Shown one piece after another: positions 46,869 to 59,153 of a DNA stretch of 64,000 nt. The notes beneath the pieces were generated by a model that did no database searches, was not told the origin of the DNA, and was given only the letters and a program-made list of their open reading frames with translations. Origin of the DNA: Aphelenchoides besseyi (lineage: Eukaryota > Nematoda > Chromadorea > Rhabditida > Aphelenchoididae); contig JAMPIQ010000002.1 of the NCBI GenBank assembly GCA_024699855.1, positions 6,758,001 to 6,822,000 of the forward strand. The letters are read 5' to 3'. Numbering within the stretch: the stretch's first letter is position 1; each line of letters opens with the position of its first letter. A program made the position numbers and the translations under genes.

Positions 46869-49800
46869 ATGACCACTCCTTTAATTGATGCTCTGGAAAA
46901 CGAAGATTACGAAGAAGCGATCACTCTCGTTGCTAAAGATCCCGCTTTGATTGTGGGAAGAGATGCGAACGGAAGAACTGCACTTCATTACGCCGCTGAG
47001 ACGGCCAATGCAGATGTTTTTCGAACGTTTCTGGACGCTGATTCCTCACTTATTGATGCACAGGATTCCAATGGATTTACTCCGCTTTTCGTTGCAGTCA
47101 CGGCGAATAACGTGGAGGTTGTTCGTTTGTTGATAGAACGTGGAACACAACTCGATCAAGTGGACTTCGATAAACACACGGCTGTGCGTAAGTTCGTCCG
47201 ACTTATTGTGGTCGGCTATTGGTAGATTCAGATTGGGCTGTAGTTTGTGGTCAGTTAGAAGCACTAGAAGAGCTACTTCACGCTAAAACGTCAATTTCAA
47301 CTCCGGACACACATGGAGCTTTTCCATTACATTATGCGGTGACTATCGACGATATTCCCGCAGATCGTGTTGAAGCAATACTCAACGCTTTGCTCAAGTC
47401 GGGGACTGATGTGAACTGTCGCGATACCGATGATCGAACTCCGTTGTTGTGGGCGGCCAGTTGCGGTAATTTCATTTTGTTGATTTCTATCGGGTATTTC
47501 TCGCTTTAGGAAATACATCGGCAGTTCAACGGTTGATAGAAGCCGGAGCTAATAAGAACGTCGTTGATCGCGATTATTTGAATGCGCTTCATTGTGCCGC
47601 TAATCATGGCTACGATGAGACGGTTCGATTGCTATTGAAAAGATGCAATCAAAAATTAGCCGATGGCAAAGTGAGTGCACAGAGATTTTACAAACAGATA
47701 ACTCGATTGTTTCAGGACAAAAATGGAGATGTAAGCGACGCAGTAACGTTGAAATAACACTCAAATTTCAGACTCCGTTATTTTACGCTGCAACTTTCGG
47801 ACACTACGAATGTGCACGATTGTTATTGGAAGACGCAAATGCGGATCCCAATCATGTTGACAAACGTCTTCGAACAGCTGCTCATTGTGCTGCAGCCAAA
47901 GGTCAAATGCGAACACTGAAGTTGTTACGACAATACGGAGCCTCCTTTGATATGGCTAATTATCGTGGTGATTTGCCATTTCATGAAGCAGTTCAAACCG
48001 GAAACATCGGTTAGTGCTTGTAAGACGATGAAGAAAACTAGCATTTGTTCAGAAGTTGTTCAATGGTTGTTGGCTCTGTCGCCATCAAACATTTCAGTTG
48101 GAAATTTCTACGGTCGAACTGTTTTGCATTTGGCTGCAGCAAATGGAGACTTCGAGTTGGTGAAGTTGTTATGTGAACGTGGCGCTCCAGTTAACGCACT
48201 AATGATCTATCACAACCAACTGTGTACAGCTCTTGATCTTGCTCGTCAACGCAGACATCAGCCAATAATCGACTATCTTCAAGATTATCCCCGAAACGCT
48301 CAAAGTGCAAATGACATGGATGATCAGAATTTAAAGAAAGCCCGAGCTGATATTGAGGACAATGTGAGACTAGGTGAGTAATCTTTTTTAGTCAAAGTGA
48401 CCGATCTAATTGACCTAATCTTAAAAAATTTTCTATTATGTTCAATTGAATGTGGACTTAAAAATGTTGTTGGTCCTTTAGATAAAGTGATTGTTACAGC
48501 AAAACTTCGATGGACACAAGCTAGAGATGCAAACGAGGTTGACGAAGAGATTGAAGAGGCCGCGTGGACAGAAAGCGGTCGATCAACGCGTGGATTACAA
48601 CGAGGTTCTTCATTCGCCCACTCGAAACGTGATCGTCCATTGAAATTGGAGGTTACTATCTTTCCGATGATTGTAATTTCGAATTACATTTCAGCGACGT
48701 TCAAGCAGCGTGAATGGCGAAATTCGTCTCCCGCCCATACAAACGAACTCGACTGGAATGATTAATCGCGAAGCTCAAACAGACGAAGCGCATTCCCAGC
48801 GAATTGGACGTGAAATGGTGGAAGAAGCAATACGTCAGGTTGTGGGCGAAGATTCACTTCGTGGTAAACAATTGGATGTTAAATCGTAGTTTACGTTGAT
48901 GTTTAGTGCTTCGCGCTTCTATCGTTAAAACACACAACTCAAATCGATTGCCGCCAGTTAATCAGAAAACAAACGGCAACGAACATTCACCGCCCACTGA
49001 TGACGATTATCCTACACAACCGGCTTCAGAAAGTGAACTCAACGAAAGTCCAATACGCTCAGTTCAACGACGACAACTTTCGAATCGGATTAATGGAACG
49101 AAAAAGCGTGTAACTGTAAACGGTGGAACTCGTATTCGTGAGTTCGAATACGAAAAAGATAAATCGGATGTTGACGATTATGCGGACGACGAATTGGCTA
49201 CTTTGCCAAATAGAAGTAGCCGTCGATTCATTTCAGAAGTCCTGCAGACGCCACAACAAGGTAACTAATCAGACGATTGTCATTAATCAGTTATTGTAGG
49301 AACAAGTGAGCGATTTGTTCACGAAAAAGCAATATTCCAAGAACTTACACATCTCAAACGTGTACAATTGCAATACGGAAGAGTGCAGGAAAAGATTCTA
49401 GTGCGTTCCTTGATTAATAACTTCTGTAAGATGCACGGTCTAAATCCCTCGAACTTTCGATACACAACTTTCTATTCGTGGGAAAAGTTCCTTTATGGTA
49501 AGTAGAAATTGCGGCAAATGTGTGAAGAAGTGATCAGTTTGATGTTTTCGACTTAAATTCTAAAACAACTAGTTGTTGTTCAACTCTATGGTAACTTCCT
49601 CATACGTTTGCCTTCAATTTTCTGTCTTCACTTATTCAGAGCCTCTTGAAGATATGCTTTCAGATCAATTGAAGCTCATTTATCTGGAAGAACGGGATCG
49701 AATTCAAACACATTCCGTCAACACAGCTCCTCGCACAACTGCCGTGCAATTCGAACGTCGTTTGAGAAAAGTGAGAAGTAACTTCAACGCTATGATTTAA

Positions 49801-50022
49801 GCTTATGTTCAGGTATCACCGCTAAATGATCGTATACGTGAATTGACACGAATTTACAATTCGACTGCTAAAAAACGGGCTCCCGTTTCCTCCGGTGAAC
49901 GACGTTCGCGTTTGCGTTCTCGACCATCAGTCGATAGATCGATTCGTGATCCGGCTTCCGCTCACGATAAACGTTGTAATTGTCTGAAAACTCACACTCA
50001 TCTCTTGCTCAACAACGATTGA
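46869..50022 (+). CDS. Ankyrin-repeat protein (inversin/ANKRD-like) with a conserved-looking C-terminal helical region
   Basis: MTTPLIDALENEDYEEAITL at 46869 starts a run of about nine to ten ankyrin repeats. Clear ones are DANGRTALHYAAETANADVF, DSNGFTPLFVAVTANNVEVV, HGAFPLHYAV, DDRTPLLWAASCGN, YLNALHCAANHGYDETVRLL, TPLFYAATFGHYECARLLLE, RTAAHCAAAKGQMRTLKLLR and GRTVLHLAAANGDFELVKLL. Then come an Arg/Ser-rich linker and a helical block, KAIFQELTHLKRVQLQYGRV then QEKILVRSLINNFCKMHGLN. The Arg-rich tail stops at 50020-50022. One exon is only 15 nt (47716-47730). Family name is uncertain: the repeats recall inversin/nephrocystin-2, but I cannot match the C-terminus. Likely a scaffold. Confidence 0.72.
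47716..47730 (+). other. 15-nt microexon of the ankyrin gene
   Basis: GACAAAAATGGAGAT codes for DKNGD, the turn that opens an ankyrin repeat. It lies between TTTCAG and GTAAGC. Both neighbouring introns are GT-AG and the joined repeat reads DKNGDTPLFYAATFGH, a good ankyrin consensus. Confidence 0.75.
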
Positions 50023-50384
50023 TCATTGACAGCAATAAAATCGGTCATCTCAAGTGTTACCTACATCAGAAACTTGTGAGAAATAAATGCTTTAACTTCT
50101 ATGGACTACAAATCCAACAATTGGAAGGCAATAAGCGAAGGAAACAAGTTCATCTGATTGCAAAAACACTTTAATTTGAGACTGCCAAGGTTCCTATTCA
50201 TCGTAGTTTGCTTAATGGAAATATTGTTATAAACGTATTCATTAGCTGTGAATTCAGAGGTTAACTTTAAACAAATTTCTTTTACGTGTCATTGTACGAA
50301 AACTTAGCCAAACAAAACCATTCATTTCACACGATTAAACAACATTGTTATTGAGATTGTAAACAACGAAACGTTCTTCACTAC
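50023..50384. other. Convergent 3' flanks, no gene
   Basis: 362 bases between the stop of the ankyrin gene and the stop of PFDN5. Confidence 0.55.
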
Positions 50385-50924
50385 TTATGACTGTTGAGGT
50401 TGAGGATTGGCGGCAGTGATCGCTTGAATTTTCTTTTGAAGTACCTCGGTAAGCAACTGTAATGTTGCGCTTTTTTCTTCAATGACCTAAAAATCACAGG
50501 AATCTTGTTGTGAATCAAAAAACACATACTTTGTTCAACGTAATAAGTTGGCCACGAACAAACGTCGTTTTTCGCTTGTAGAAATCGATCGCCCGATCAG
50601 TACTCATTTCAACATAATACCCGGTTCCGATGTCAACGATTGTTTTTTTCGGTTCCATGACTTCGCCTTTCATGTAGAGCTGAAAAGCAAATTCATTAAA
50701 AGCTGGTAAGAACTCACGGTCGTAGTAAGAGGAACTAGAGTTTCTTGACCAACTCTGCACGTCGACATTCTATCTGCAGCAGCTCGAGCTTGTTCAAAGA
50801 GAGTAATCGCTTTCTTCAGAGATCCACAAGATTCGTGCATGAATTCGAGTTCGGCCGAAATAGTTTGCCGTGCCCGAGACAATTCGTCCGGTGAGAGCAT
50901 GTTGATGTCGACGCGTTGAGTCAT
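50385..50924 (-). CDS. PFDN5: Prefoldin subunit 5
   Basis: An alpha-type subunit of the hexameric prefoldin chaperone, which hands unfolded actin and tubulin to the CCT chaperonin. The start MTQRVDINMLSPDELSRARQ at 50924 leads into the first coiled-coil helix; another in-frame ATG lies just downstream. The beta hairpins are in QETLVPLTT and LYMKGEV...KKTIVDIGTGYYVEMSTD, the family GTGYYVE signature. The second helix, AIDFYKRKTTFVRGQLITLN, continues with VIEEKSATLQLLTEVLQKKI, stop at 50385. Full length, two introns. Head to head with TXNDC9. Confidence 0.94.
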
Positions 50925-51142
50925 CGCGTCAGATGTTTGCAATGGAAACGGAACTTCTAAAACAAACTTGTAAGTCGGCAAGTAGAATCAGCAAGAGCAG
51001 TTAATAGCAAAAAATGCCAAAGGCTGAGTTTCCTTATTTTTTGACGCAGTTTGCAATCGGCTGGAAAAATGAAATCATTTTGCCAAGCTAGTTGATTAGT
51101 TGGATTTGAGTTGCAAACTTCAACGTCGTTGTTACATTCGAA
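50925..51142. promoter_or_regulatory. Shared bidirectional promoter region of PFDN5 and TXNDC9
   Basis: 218 bases separate the two divergent start codons, so the control elements of both genes must lie here or inside them. No TATA box is obvious on either strand. Confidence 0.55.
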
Positions 51143-51901
51143 ATGGAAGCTCAACTGGCCAATCAGATCTTGAAAGCAGCGACGATCGTCGAGCAAAAGG
51201 TTGACGAGGAATTGAACAAATTGGACAACTTGGATGACGATGGACTCGAGGAAATCCGACGGAAACGACTGTTGGAAATGCAGAAGATACAGGAGAAGAA
51301 ACAGGTGATTGTTGGAGGAAAAGTTTACTGACATGGTGCAACAATTTCAGCATCTTCAAACAATCGGTCATGGAAAGTTAAGTGAATTGAGTGGCGACAA
51401 AGATTTCATAGAAGCAGGAAAAGAATCACCGAAATTGGTTTGCTATTTTTATGCTCAGAATACGGAGAAAAGTCAGGCAGTTGAAAAGTGAGTTATTTCG
51501 TTTTACTGTGATTGTTCATTACAAATTTAGGTGTTTGGAGAATTTGGCTTCTGCAAACTTTTTTACTCGTTTTGTCCGAATCAACGCGGAACGTGTGAGT
51601 TGACAAAAAGGTTACCGTCTTATTCATTCAAACGTTTTAGTGTCCGTTCCTCATCGAACGACTCCGACTGAAAAGTATTCCGGTGATTGCAATCGTGCGA
51701 AACGAAAAGATTGTCGATTACATTCGTTTGGCTGACAAGTTGGAGAAGAACGTCAATGAATTGGAGCGATTGATTGAGCAGAAGTTGTTTGAAGCCGGAG
51801 CCATTGAGAAGGTGCGATCAAACGTACAAGCCAAAACAACCGCAACGGTGAAACGATCGATTCGTGGTCACGAATCAGACGACTCGGATTTCGACTATTA
51901 A
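51143..51901 (+). CDS. TXNDC9: Thioredoxin domain-containing protein 9 (phosducin-like protein 3)
   Basis: TXNDC9/PhLP3 binds the CCT chaperonin and tunes folding of actin and tubulin. The start MEAQLANQILKAATIVEQKV is the family N-terminal helix. The thioredoxin-fold part has GHGKLSELSGDKDFIEAGKE, KLVCYFYAQNTEKSQAVEKC, FFTRFVRINAER and the cis-Pro strand RLRLKSIPVIAIVRNEKIVD. The CXXC redox pair is absent, as in phosducin-like proteins. The end SIRGHESDDSDFDY is the typical acidic tail. Three short introns. AATAAA at about 51979. Confidence 0.94.
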
Positions 51902-52363
51902 CTATGTTTCACTTGCTATTGACTGCCGATCTCACGTCGAACGGCCAATTTTGTTGTTGAATGTTTGTATCTTCTTTCAATAAATCGGTACTTAAGTAGT
52001 TCAACAGAAACGTTAGATGTTGTTTTCGCTCGGATTCAATTGATCTGCACACTTACAAGCTGGACGGTTGTTGAGATTGAAAGCATCTTTGTTTAAGCCT
52101 TTGGAATACGAAATCTTAATCCTTGCAATGTAATGAGTTGAGTTCTGCTTGAAAGCTTTTGACATCACTACTCCGTGCAATCAATAGTTGTATTCGGGAA
52201 TCCAACGGAGTGTTTCGGTTAATGGCATTTTGTTTGTGGCGCTTGGGTTGCGAAACTTAGACGGGACGTTTTTTCTACTTGTAAACTCGTGAAGAAATCG
52301 AAAATATTTTTGTGCTTCGGACAAAGTTCTGATTCTCATACAACCGGTACTTTCAGGGTTATT
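51902..52363. other. Spacer before RPB1
   Basis: 462 bases: TXNDC9 3' UTR with AATAAA near 51979, then the RPB1 promoter and 5' UTR. A TTTCAG lies 8 bases before the RPB1 start, so the leader may be spliced or trans-spliced on. Confidence 0.5.
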
Positions 52364-55300
52364 ATGGCGCTCGTTGGTCAAGATTTTCGTGCTCCACTCA
52401 AGGAAGTGAAACGCGTCCAATTCGGCGTGTTAGGCCCCGATGAAATCGTAAGTCCAATTCAATCACAAGAAACTTGTGATAAGAAACAGAGCTTTTAACT
52501 GTGTACTTTCAGCGGCAAATGTCAGTTGGCGAAATTCAGTTCGCTGAAATCTACGAGAATGGAAAACCGAAGCTCGGCGGTTTGATGGATCCGCGTCAAG
52601 GAGTCATCGACAAACGAGGACGTTGTAATACGTGTGCCGGGAATCTGAGCGATTGTCCCGGTCACTTTGCGCACCTCGAATTGGCTAAACCTGTTTTCTA
52701 CATTGGATTCCTGACAAAAACATTAAAGGTAAGCTCTCGAAAGGTTTCTAGTTTTCATACGAGCATTTCAGTTACTTCGATGTGTTTGTTACTACTGCAG
52801 TCGTCTGCTAATTGACAAAGATAACCCAAAGGTGAAGGAAATTGTTCTGAAAACACGTGGAAATTTGCGACGTCGAATGGGTTTAATCTACGACATGTAA
52901 GTTAACAGTTTTTGTTTTTTGATTATTCGAATTTTCAGGTGCAAAGCCAAAAGTGTGTGTGAGGGAGCTGATACGATAGAAGGCATGAACATGGAAGACA
53001 TGGATGAAGCCGAACGCGAAATCAAAGCCGGTGGTTGTGGTCGCTATCAGCCGTCATATCGACGTGTTGGATTGGATATTTTTGCCGAATGGAAGAAAAA
53101 TATAAACGAAGATACTCAAGTAGGCGATTCACAATTTTTTGTTTATTTTAATTGCAAACCTAAGGAACGCAAAATCCCTTTCACTGCTGAAAAAGCACTG
53201 GAGATTTTCAAGGGAGTTAGCGACGACGATTGCGAGGTCATGGGCCTTGATCCCAAATTCTCGCGACCCGACTGGCTCATTTGCCAAGTTGTTCCTGTAC
53301 CTCCATTGGCAGTTCGCCCGGCCGTTGTTACGTTTGGATCGGCTCGTAATCAAGATGATCTCACACACAAACTATCGGATATCGTCAAAGCAAATACTCA
53401 GTTAAAAAAGTTGACTTCAAATTTTCGACAAAATTTCTAGCTATGAAATTTAGTAACGAATCTGGTGGTGCTGCTGCTCACGTATTGGCCGAAGATGTTC
53501 GTCTTTTGCAATATCACGTGGCAACTATGACCGACAATTGTATTCCCGGCATTCCAACGGTTATCATAGGAATCACTTGTTGTTGGTAATGAACGAGATT
53601 TAGGCAACACAAAAGGGCGGCCGTCCACTCAAATCGATCAAACAACGATTGAAAGGAAAAGAAGGTCGTATCCGTGGAAATCTGATGGGCAAACGTGTAG
53701 ACTTTTCGGCTCGTACGGTCATTACACCCGATCCAAATCTTCCAATCGACACGATCGGTGTTCCACGAACGATCGCACAGAATTTGACATTCCCAGAAAT
53801 CGTGACTCCGTTTAACATTGACAAGTTAGTTTCTAGCATTACAGACATCTTAATCTTGATTTTTAGGCTTCAAGAGCTGGTTAATCGTGGTGATACGCGA
53901 TATCCGGGAGCAAAATACATCATTCGCGAAAATGGAGCTCGTGTCGATCTTCGTTACCATCCACGTGCTGCAGATTTGCATTTGCAACCCGGATATCGAG
54001 TCGAACGACATATGCGTGATGGCGACATCATTGTTTTCAATCGACAACCAACTTTGCACAAAATGTCAATGATGGGACATCGAGTGAAGGTGTTGCCGTG
54101 GTCAACATTTCGAATGAATCTCTCCGTCACAACTCCGTACAATGCCGATTTCGATGGCGACGAAATGAATTTGCATTTGCCTCAATCGTTGGAAACTCGT
54201 GCCGAAATTATGGAAATTGCAATGGTACCACGTCAACTGATTACACCGCAAGCCAACAAACCAGTGATGGGAATTGTGCAGGACACACTGACAGCCGTTC
54301 GTATGATGACCAAACGTGATGTTTTCATCGAACTACCACGCGTAATGGACTTGTGTTTGCATTATCCGGACTGGGACGGTAAAATTCCAACACCTGCAAT
54401 TCTGAAGCCTAAACCGCTGTGGACTGGCAAACAGATGTTCTCCATGATTATTCCTGGTGAGTTTTTCAATTTGAGACAAAGTGAATGCACAAACGTTTTC
54501 TCGCAATCTTCGACAATCGAATTGCGATCAGAATTGTGCTAAATAAAAGGAACTTCCTAAGCCAAGGAATACCGGAACGACGGAAACAGGGCAGTCAAGA
54601 AGCAGTGCTTTTCGATGACTGTAGTTTTAAGTCGCACAAAACGCAAAAAACGATTGGAAGAACTTGACAATCATTCTGCAGGTTCTGTCAATTGTCTTCG
54701 TACTCACTCAACACATCCAGACGAAGAGGACAAAGGACCGTACAAATGGATTTCTCCTGGTGACACAAAAGTTCTCATCGAAAGAAGTGAACTCTTGTCC
54801 GGAATCGTGTGCTCACGAACTGTTGGACGATCAGCTGGAAATCTGTTGCATGTCATTACACTTGAACTCGGCCATCAAACTGCTGCTCATTTCTACTCAC
54901 ACATTCAACTGCTGGTTAATGCATGGCTTTTGGCCGAAGGACACACGATCGGAATTGGCGATACGATTGCTGATCAAGCGACTTACCGCGACATTCAAGA
55001 GACAATCAGACGAGCAAAACAAGATGTCGTTGATGTGATTGAACGTGCCCATAACGACGAATTGGAGCCGACACCCGGCAACACACTTCGACAAACGTTT
55101 GAGAATCATGTCAATCGAATTTTGAATGACGCTCGTGATCGCACTGGAAGTTCGGCTCAACGTTCTCTCTCCGAATTCAACAACTTTAAAGCTATGGTCG
55201 TGGCAGGATCGAAAGGATCGAAGATCAACATCTCACAAGTCATCGCTTGTGTGGGACAACAGAACGTGGAAGGCAAACGAATTCCATTTGGCTTCAGACA

Positions 55301-58300
55301 TCGTACTCTACCGCATTTCATTAAAGACGACAACGGTCCTGATTCACGCGGTTTCGTCGAAAACTCGTATTTGGCCGGGTTGACTCCAGCTGAATTCTTC
55401 TTCCACGCCATGGGTGGTCGTGAAGGTCTTATTGATACGGCAGTTAAAACCGCCGAAACGGGTTACATTCAACGTCGTTTGATCAAAGCGATGGAGTCGG
55501 TGATGGTCAATTATGATGGAACAGTGCGAAATGCGGTCGGTCAAATGGTCCAATTGCGTTACGGTGAAGACGGTCTCGACGGCATGTGGGTCGAAAATCA
55601 AACACTCGGAACGCTGAAACCAACAAATGCACTCTTCGAAAAGGAGTATCGTTTGGACTTCGGAAATCAACGCGAAATCCGAGAACTTTATTCCGAAGAA
55701 GTGCAAAAGGAAATGTACAATACTCCCGATCTGGCAACAAAAATCGAAACCGAATGGACTCAACTTCAAGAAGACCGTAGACTGCTGCGTGCAATCTTTC
55801 CGTCGCCGAACGTCAAAATCCACTTACCTTGTAATTTGCAACGGTTGATTTGGAACGCGCAGAAAATCTTTCACGTTGACATGCGAAAACGCTGCGACTT
55901 GAGTCCGTTGAAAGTAATCGAAGGAGTTCGTGAAATGGCAAAGAAGTTGACAATCGTATGTGGTGAAGATCAAATCAGTCGACAGGCTCAGTACAATGCA
56001 ACGTTGCTCATCAACATTCTTCTTCGCTCGACACTCTCATCAAAACAGATGGCCAAACATCACAAATTGAATGCCGAAGCCTTCGAATGGATTCTGGGTG
56101 AAATTCACAATCGTTTCAATCAAGCCGTGGTACAGCCGGGCGAAATGGTGGGTGCATTAGCAGCACAAAGTTTGGGTGAACCAGCAACACAAATGACTTT
56201 AAACACATTCCATTATGCTGGTGTCTCAGCCAAAAACGTTACACTTGGTGTACCTCGATTGAAGGAAATTATCAACGTTAGCAAACGTCCAAAAACACCG
56301 TCATTAACCGTCTTTTTACTTGTAAGCGTTTTTGACTGTTGACTTCATGTATTTTTGTTCAGGGTTTAGCAGCTAATGATGCTGAGAAAGCGAAGGACGT
56401 TTTGTGTCGTTTAGAGCACACAACATTACGGAAAGTGACGGCCGAAACCGGAATCTTCTATGATCCGGGAGTTGTGCAGACGTGTATCGAAGAAGATCAA
56501 GATTGGGTTGAATTGTTCTATGAAATGCCCGATGTTGATCCCTCAAATGCGGGCCCATGGTTGTTGCGTTTGGTGATGGATCGAAAAAGGTACAAGGAAG
56601 ATGCAACTGCTTCAATACTGATGGTTTCGTTTAGAATGACGGACAAGAAATTAACTATGGAAGGAATCAGTCGCAAAATCATTGAAGGTTTTGGTAACGA
56701 TTTGCAAGTCATTTACTCGGACGACAATGCAGACAATCTCGTTTTTCACATTCGCTTAACCAAACATCCACAAGAAAAACAAGCGGAGGTTGGTGATGTT
56801 TGTTTCGTTTTCATATTCGAATGTTCAGGAACAAATGGACAAAATGGAGGATGATGTGTTCTTGCGTTGTATTGAAACGAACATGCTCACTGATTTGACA
56901 TTGCAAGGAATCGAAGCCATCACAAAGGTTTACATGCACAAACCGACTACTGAAGACAAGAAACGAGTAACAATAACACCCGATGGTGGATTTCAAATGA
57001 TCTCAGAGTGGCTTTTGGAAACTGACGGAACCGCGCTCTTACGTGTGTTGAGTGAGGAAATGGTCGATCCGAAGCGTACAACAACCAATGACATTTGCGA
57101 AGTCTTCGAGGTTTTGGGTATTGAAGCAGTACGCAAATCAATTGAACGAGAGATGAATCAAGTCATTAGTTTTGATGGCTCTTACGTCAATTATCGTCAT
57201 TTGGCTTTGCTCTGCGATGTAATGACTGCAAAAGGACATTTGATGGCAATCACTCGTCACGGCATCAATCGGCAAGAAGTGGGAGCGTTGATGCGTTGTT
57301 CATTCGAAGAAACGGTCGATATTTTAATGGAAGCAGCTGTGCATGTAAGTGCTCATGACATTGACTACTATTGATCTTTCTGTTAAGGCTGAACAAGATC
57401 CAGTAAAGGGCGTATCGGAGAACATTATGCTCGGACAAATGGCTAAAGCGGGAAGCGGTTGTTTCGATTTGGTTTTGGATTCGGAGAAATGTAAATTGGG
57501 AATGGAAATTCAGTCGAGTCATATGACGGCGTTTACGAGTTTCTTCATGGACAATGCAATGTCTCCATCATCTTCTCATTTGAGCAGTCCGACTCGAGCA
57601 ACGCCGTTCAACATCTCTCAAACTCCCATGTATGCTGGTGGTGAAGCATGGTCTCCAATGGGCGCTGGAATGACACCGGGCGGTGCATTTTCGCCAGCTG
57701 GACCGGGAAGTGAAAGCGGATTCTCGCCGGCATACCAAGATGCGTGGAGTCCACGAGTTGGATCACCAGGTGGATTTTCGCCCGGTTACATGAGTCCACG
57801 AAGTGCTGCAAGTCCAGCTTATGCGTTGAGTCCGGCGTATAACGGCGGAGGCGGTGGTTATAGTCCTTCAAGTCCTGGTTAGATTCTCTTGTCTTTATTA
57901 ACTTATCATTTTATTTTATAGGATATTCGCCTATAAGTCCGGGATATAGTCCTGTTTCGCCGGCTTATTCGCCAATTTCGCCAAGCTATACTCCGATCAG
58001 TCCAAGTTACAGTCCATCATCGCCCGGCTATACGCCGAGCAGTCCAAGCTACACGCCTGTTAGCCCATCGTACAGTCCAAGCAGTCCTGGATATTCGCCA
58101 AGCAGTCCACGATACAGTCCGTCTTCGCCAAATTTCAATCCTTCTTCGCCGTCGTACAGTCCTTCAAGCCCTTCGTATAGCCCTTCAAGTCCTCAATATT
58201 CTCCGAGCTCGCCTCGTAAGTTTTCAACACTAACTGCGCAGAAGGCTAAATCAGACACAAATCAACGCATGAAATTGCTTTTCTCAAGTCAAACCTTTTA

Positions 58301-58981
58301 CATATTCTACGACTTTAAATTAGAGTTCCAACGTCACAATTTAGCTTTTTATGACTTAAGTTTTTGTAGAAAAGAAAGAAGCTGGACTTTAAGTTTATGA
58401 TTAATTGACATTCATAAAAAATATTCGTTAAACTAGACTGATCTAATATCCTTTTAGGTTACAGTCCGAGTAGTCCAAACTTCAGCCCCTCTTCGCCGAC
58501 TTACAGTCCATCAAGTCCTCAGGTCAGTGTAACATTAAACACATTCAATAGTTACCTTTTCGAATTTCAGTACTCACCTTCCAGTCCACAAGTAAGTTTT
58601 AGTTTTCATATATAGACTTATAATGTTCATAACTCAAAACTAATTTCTTCTTTTTTCAGTATACTCCTTCAAGCACACGCGTAAGTTCAACTGGACATAT
58701 ATGTCGTATAAAAGTTAATATCTTATTTAGTATACACCTTCATCTCCTCAGTATTCACCTTCATCTCCGAGTATGTTTGACGTTAGTAATGGGATTTACA
58801 TCTTTACTTTTTAGGCTACTCACCCGGAAATCAAACCTTTTCGCCGTCGAGTCCTCAGGTTAGTCAGTCGCAGTAAACAAACTTACAATCATTATTTAAG
58901 TACTCGCCTTCAAGCCCAACTTTCTCACCATCAAGTCCTCAATACTCGCCGTCATCTCCATCGTACGAGAAGAACGATTAA
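52364..58981 (+). CDS. POLR2A: RNA polymerase II largest subunit RPB1
   Basis: [20 protein letters not shown] at 52364, then the clamp zinc site ([20 protein letters not shown]) and the second zinc Cys pair. The rudder/lid region includes [20 protein letters not shown]. The catalytic Mg loop is [15 protein letters not shown]. The bridge helix ([20 protein letters not shown]), trigger loop ([20 protein letters not shown]), jaw and clamp head ([20 protein letters not shown]) follow, all full length. The linker (57540-57877) is Gly/Ser/Pro-rich. The CTD has about 27 heptads, nearly all Y-S-P-S-S-P-x, and ends SPSYEKND with TAA at 58979-58981. A 44-nt intron with acceptor AAATTTAG near 53454 is needed for the N-E-S-G-G block. 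CTD exons end on heptad boundaries. The gene runs straight on into UTP18. Confidence 0.98.
57878..58981 (+). other. Heptad-phased exon cluster of the RPB1 CTD
   Basis: Exons 57922-58215 (14 heptads), 58458-58522 (3), 58571-58591 (1), 58660-58680 (1), 58731-58770 (2), 58815-58858 (2) and 58901-58981 (3 plus tail). Every intron falls between two heptads or within the codon for heptad residue 7. The two 21-nt exons read YSPSSPQ and YTPSSTR. Introns between them are 42-68 nt, except the 242-nt one at 58216-58457. Confidence 0.85.
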
Positions 58982-59052
58982 CTTAACGCACGAATTAACC
59001 ACTTTTGTATTGTTGTTTTAAGAATCGTTTTTGAATATCCATTGTTCATGAA

Positions 59053-59058
59053 AATAAA
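59053..59058 (+). terminator. Poly(A) signal of RPB1
   Basis: AATAAA 72 bases after the RPB1 stop and about 95 bases before the UTP18 start codon. Confidence 0.6.
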
Positions 59059-59153
59059 AATTCAGTACCGAATGTCAATTAAAAAGAAAGTAGTACTTAC
59101 TCTATTCGTTTATCTATAACTGGAATTCTTTTTTTCAAATCTTTTTTTAAGAA

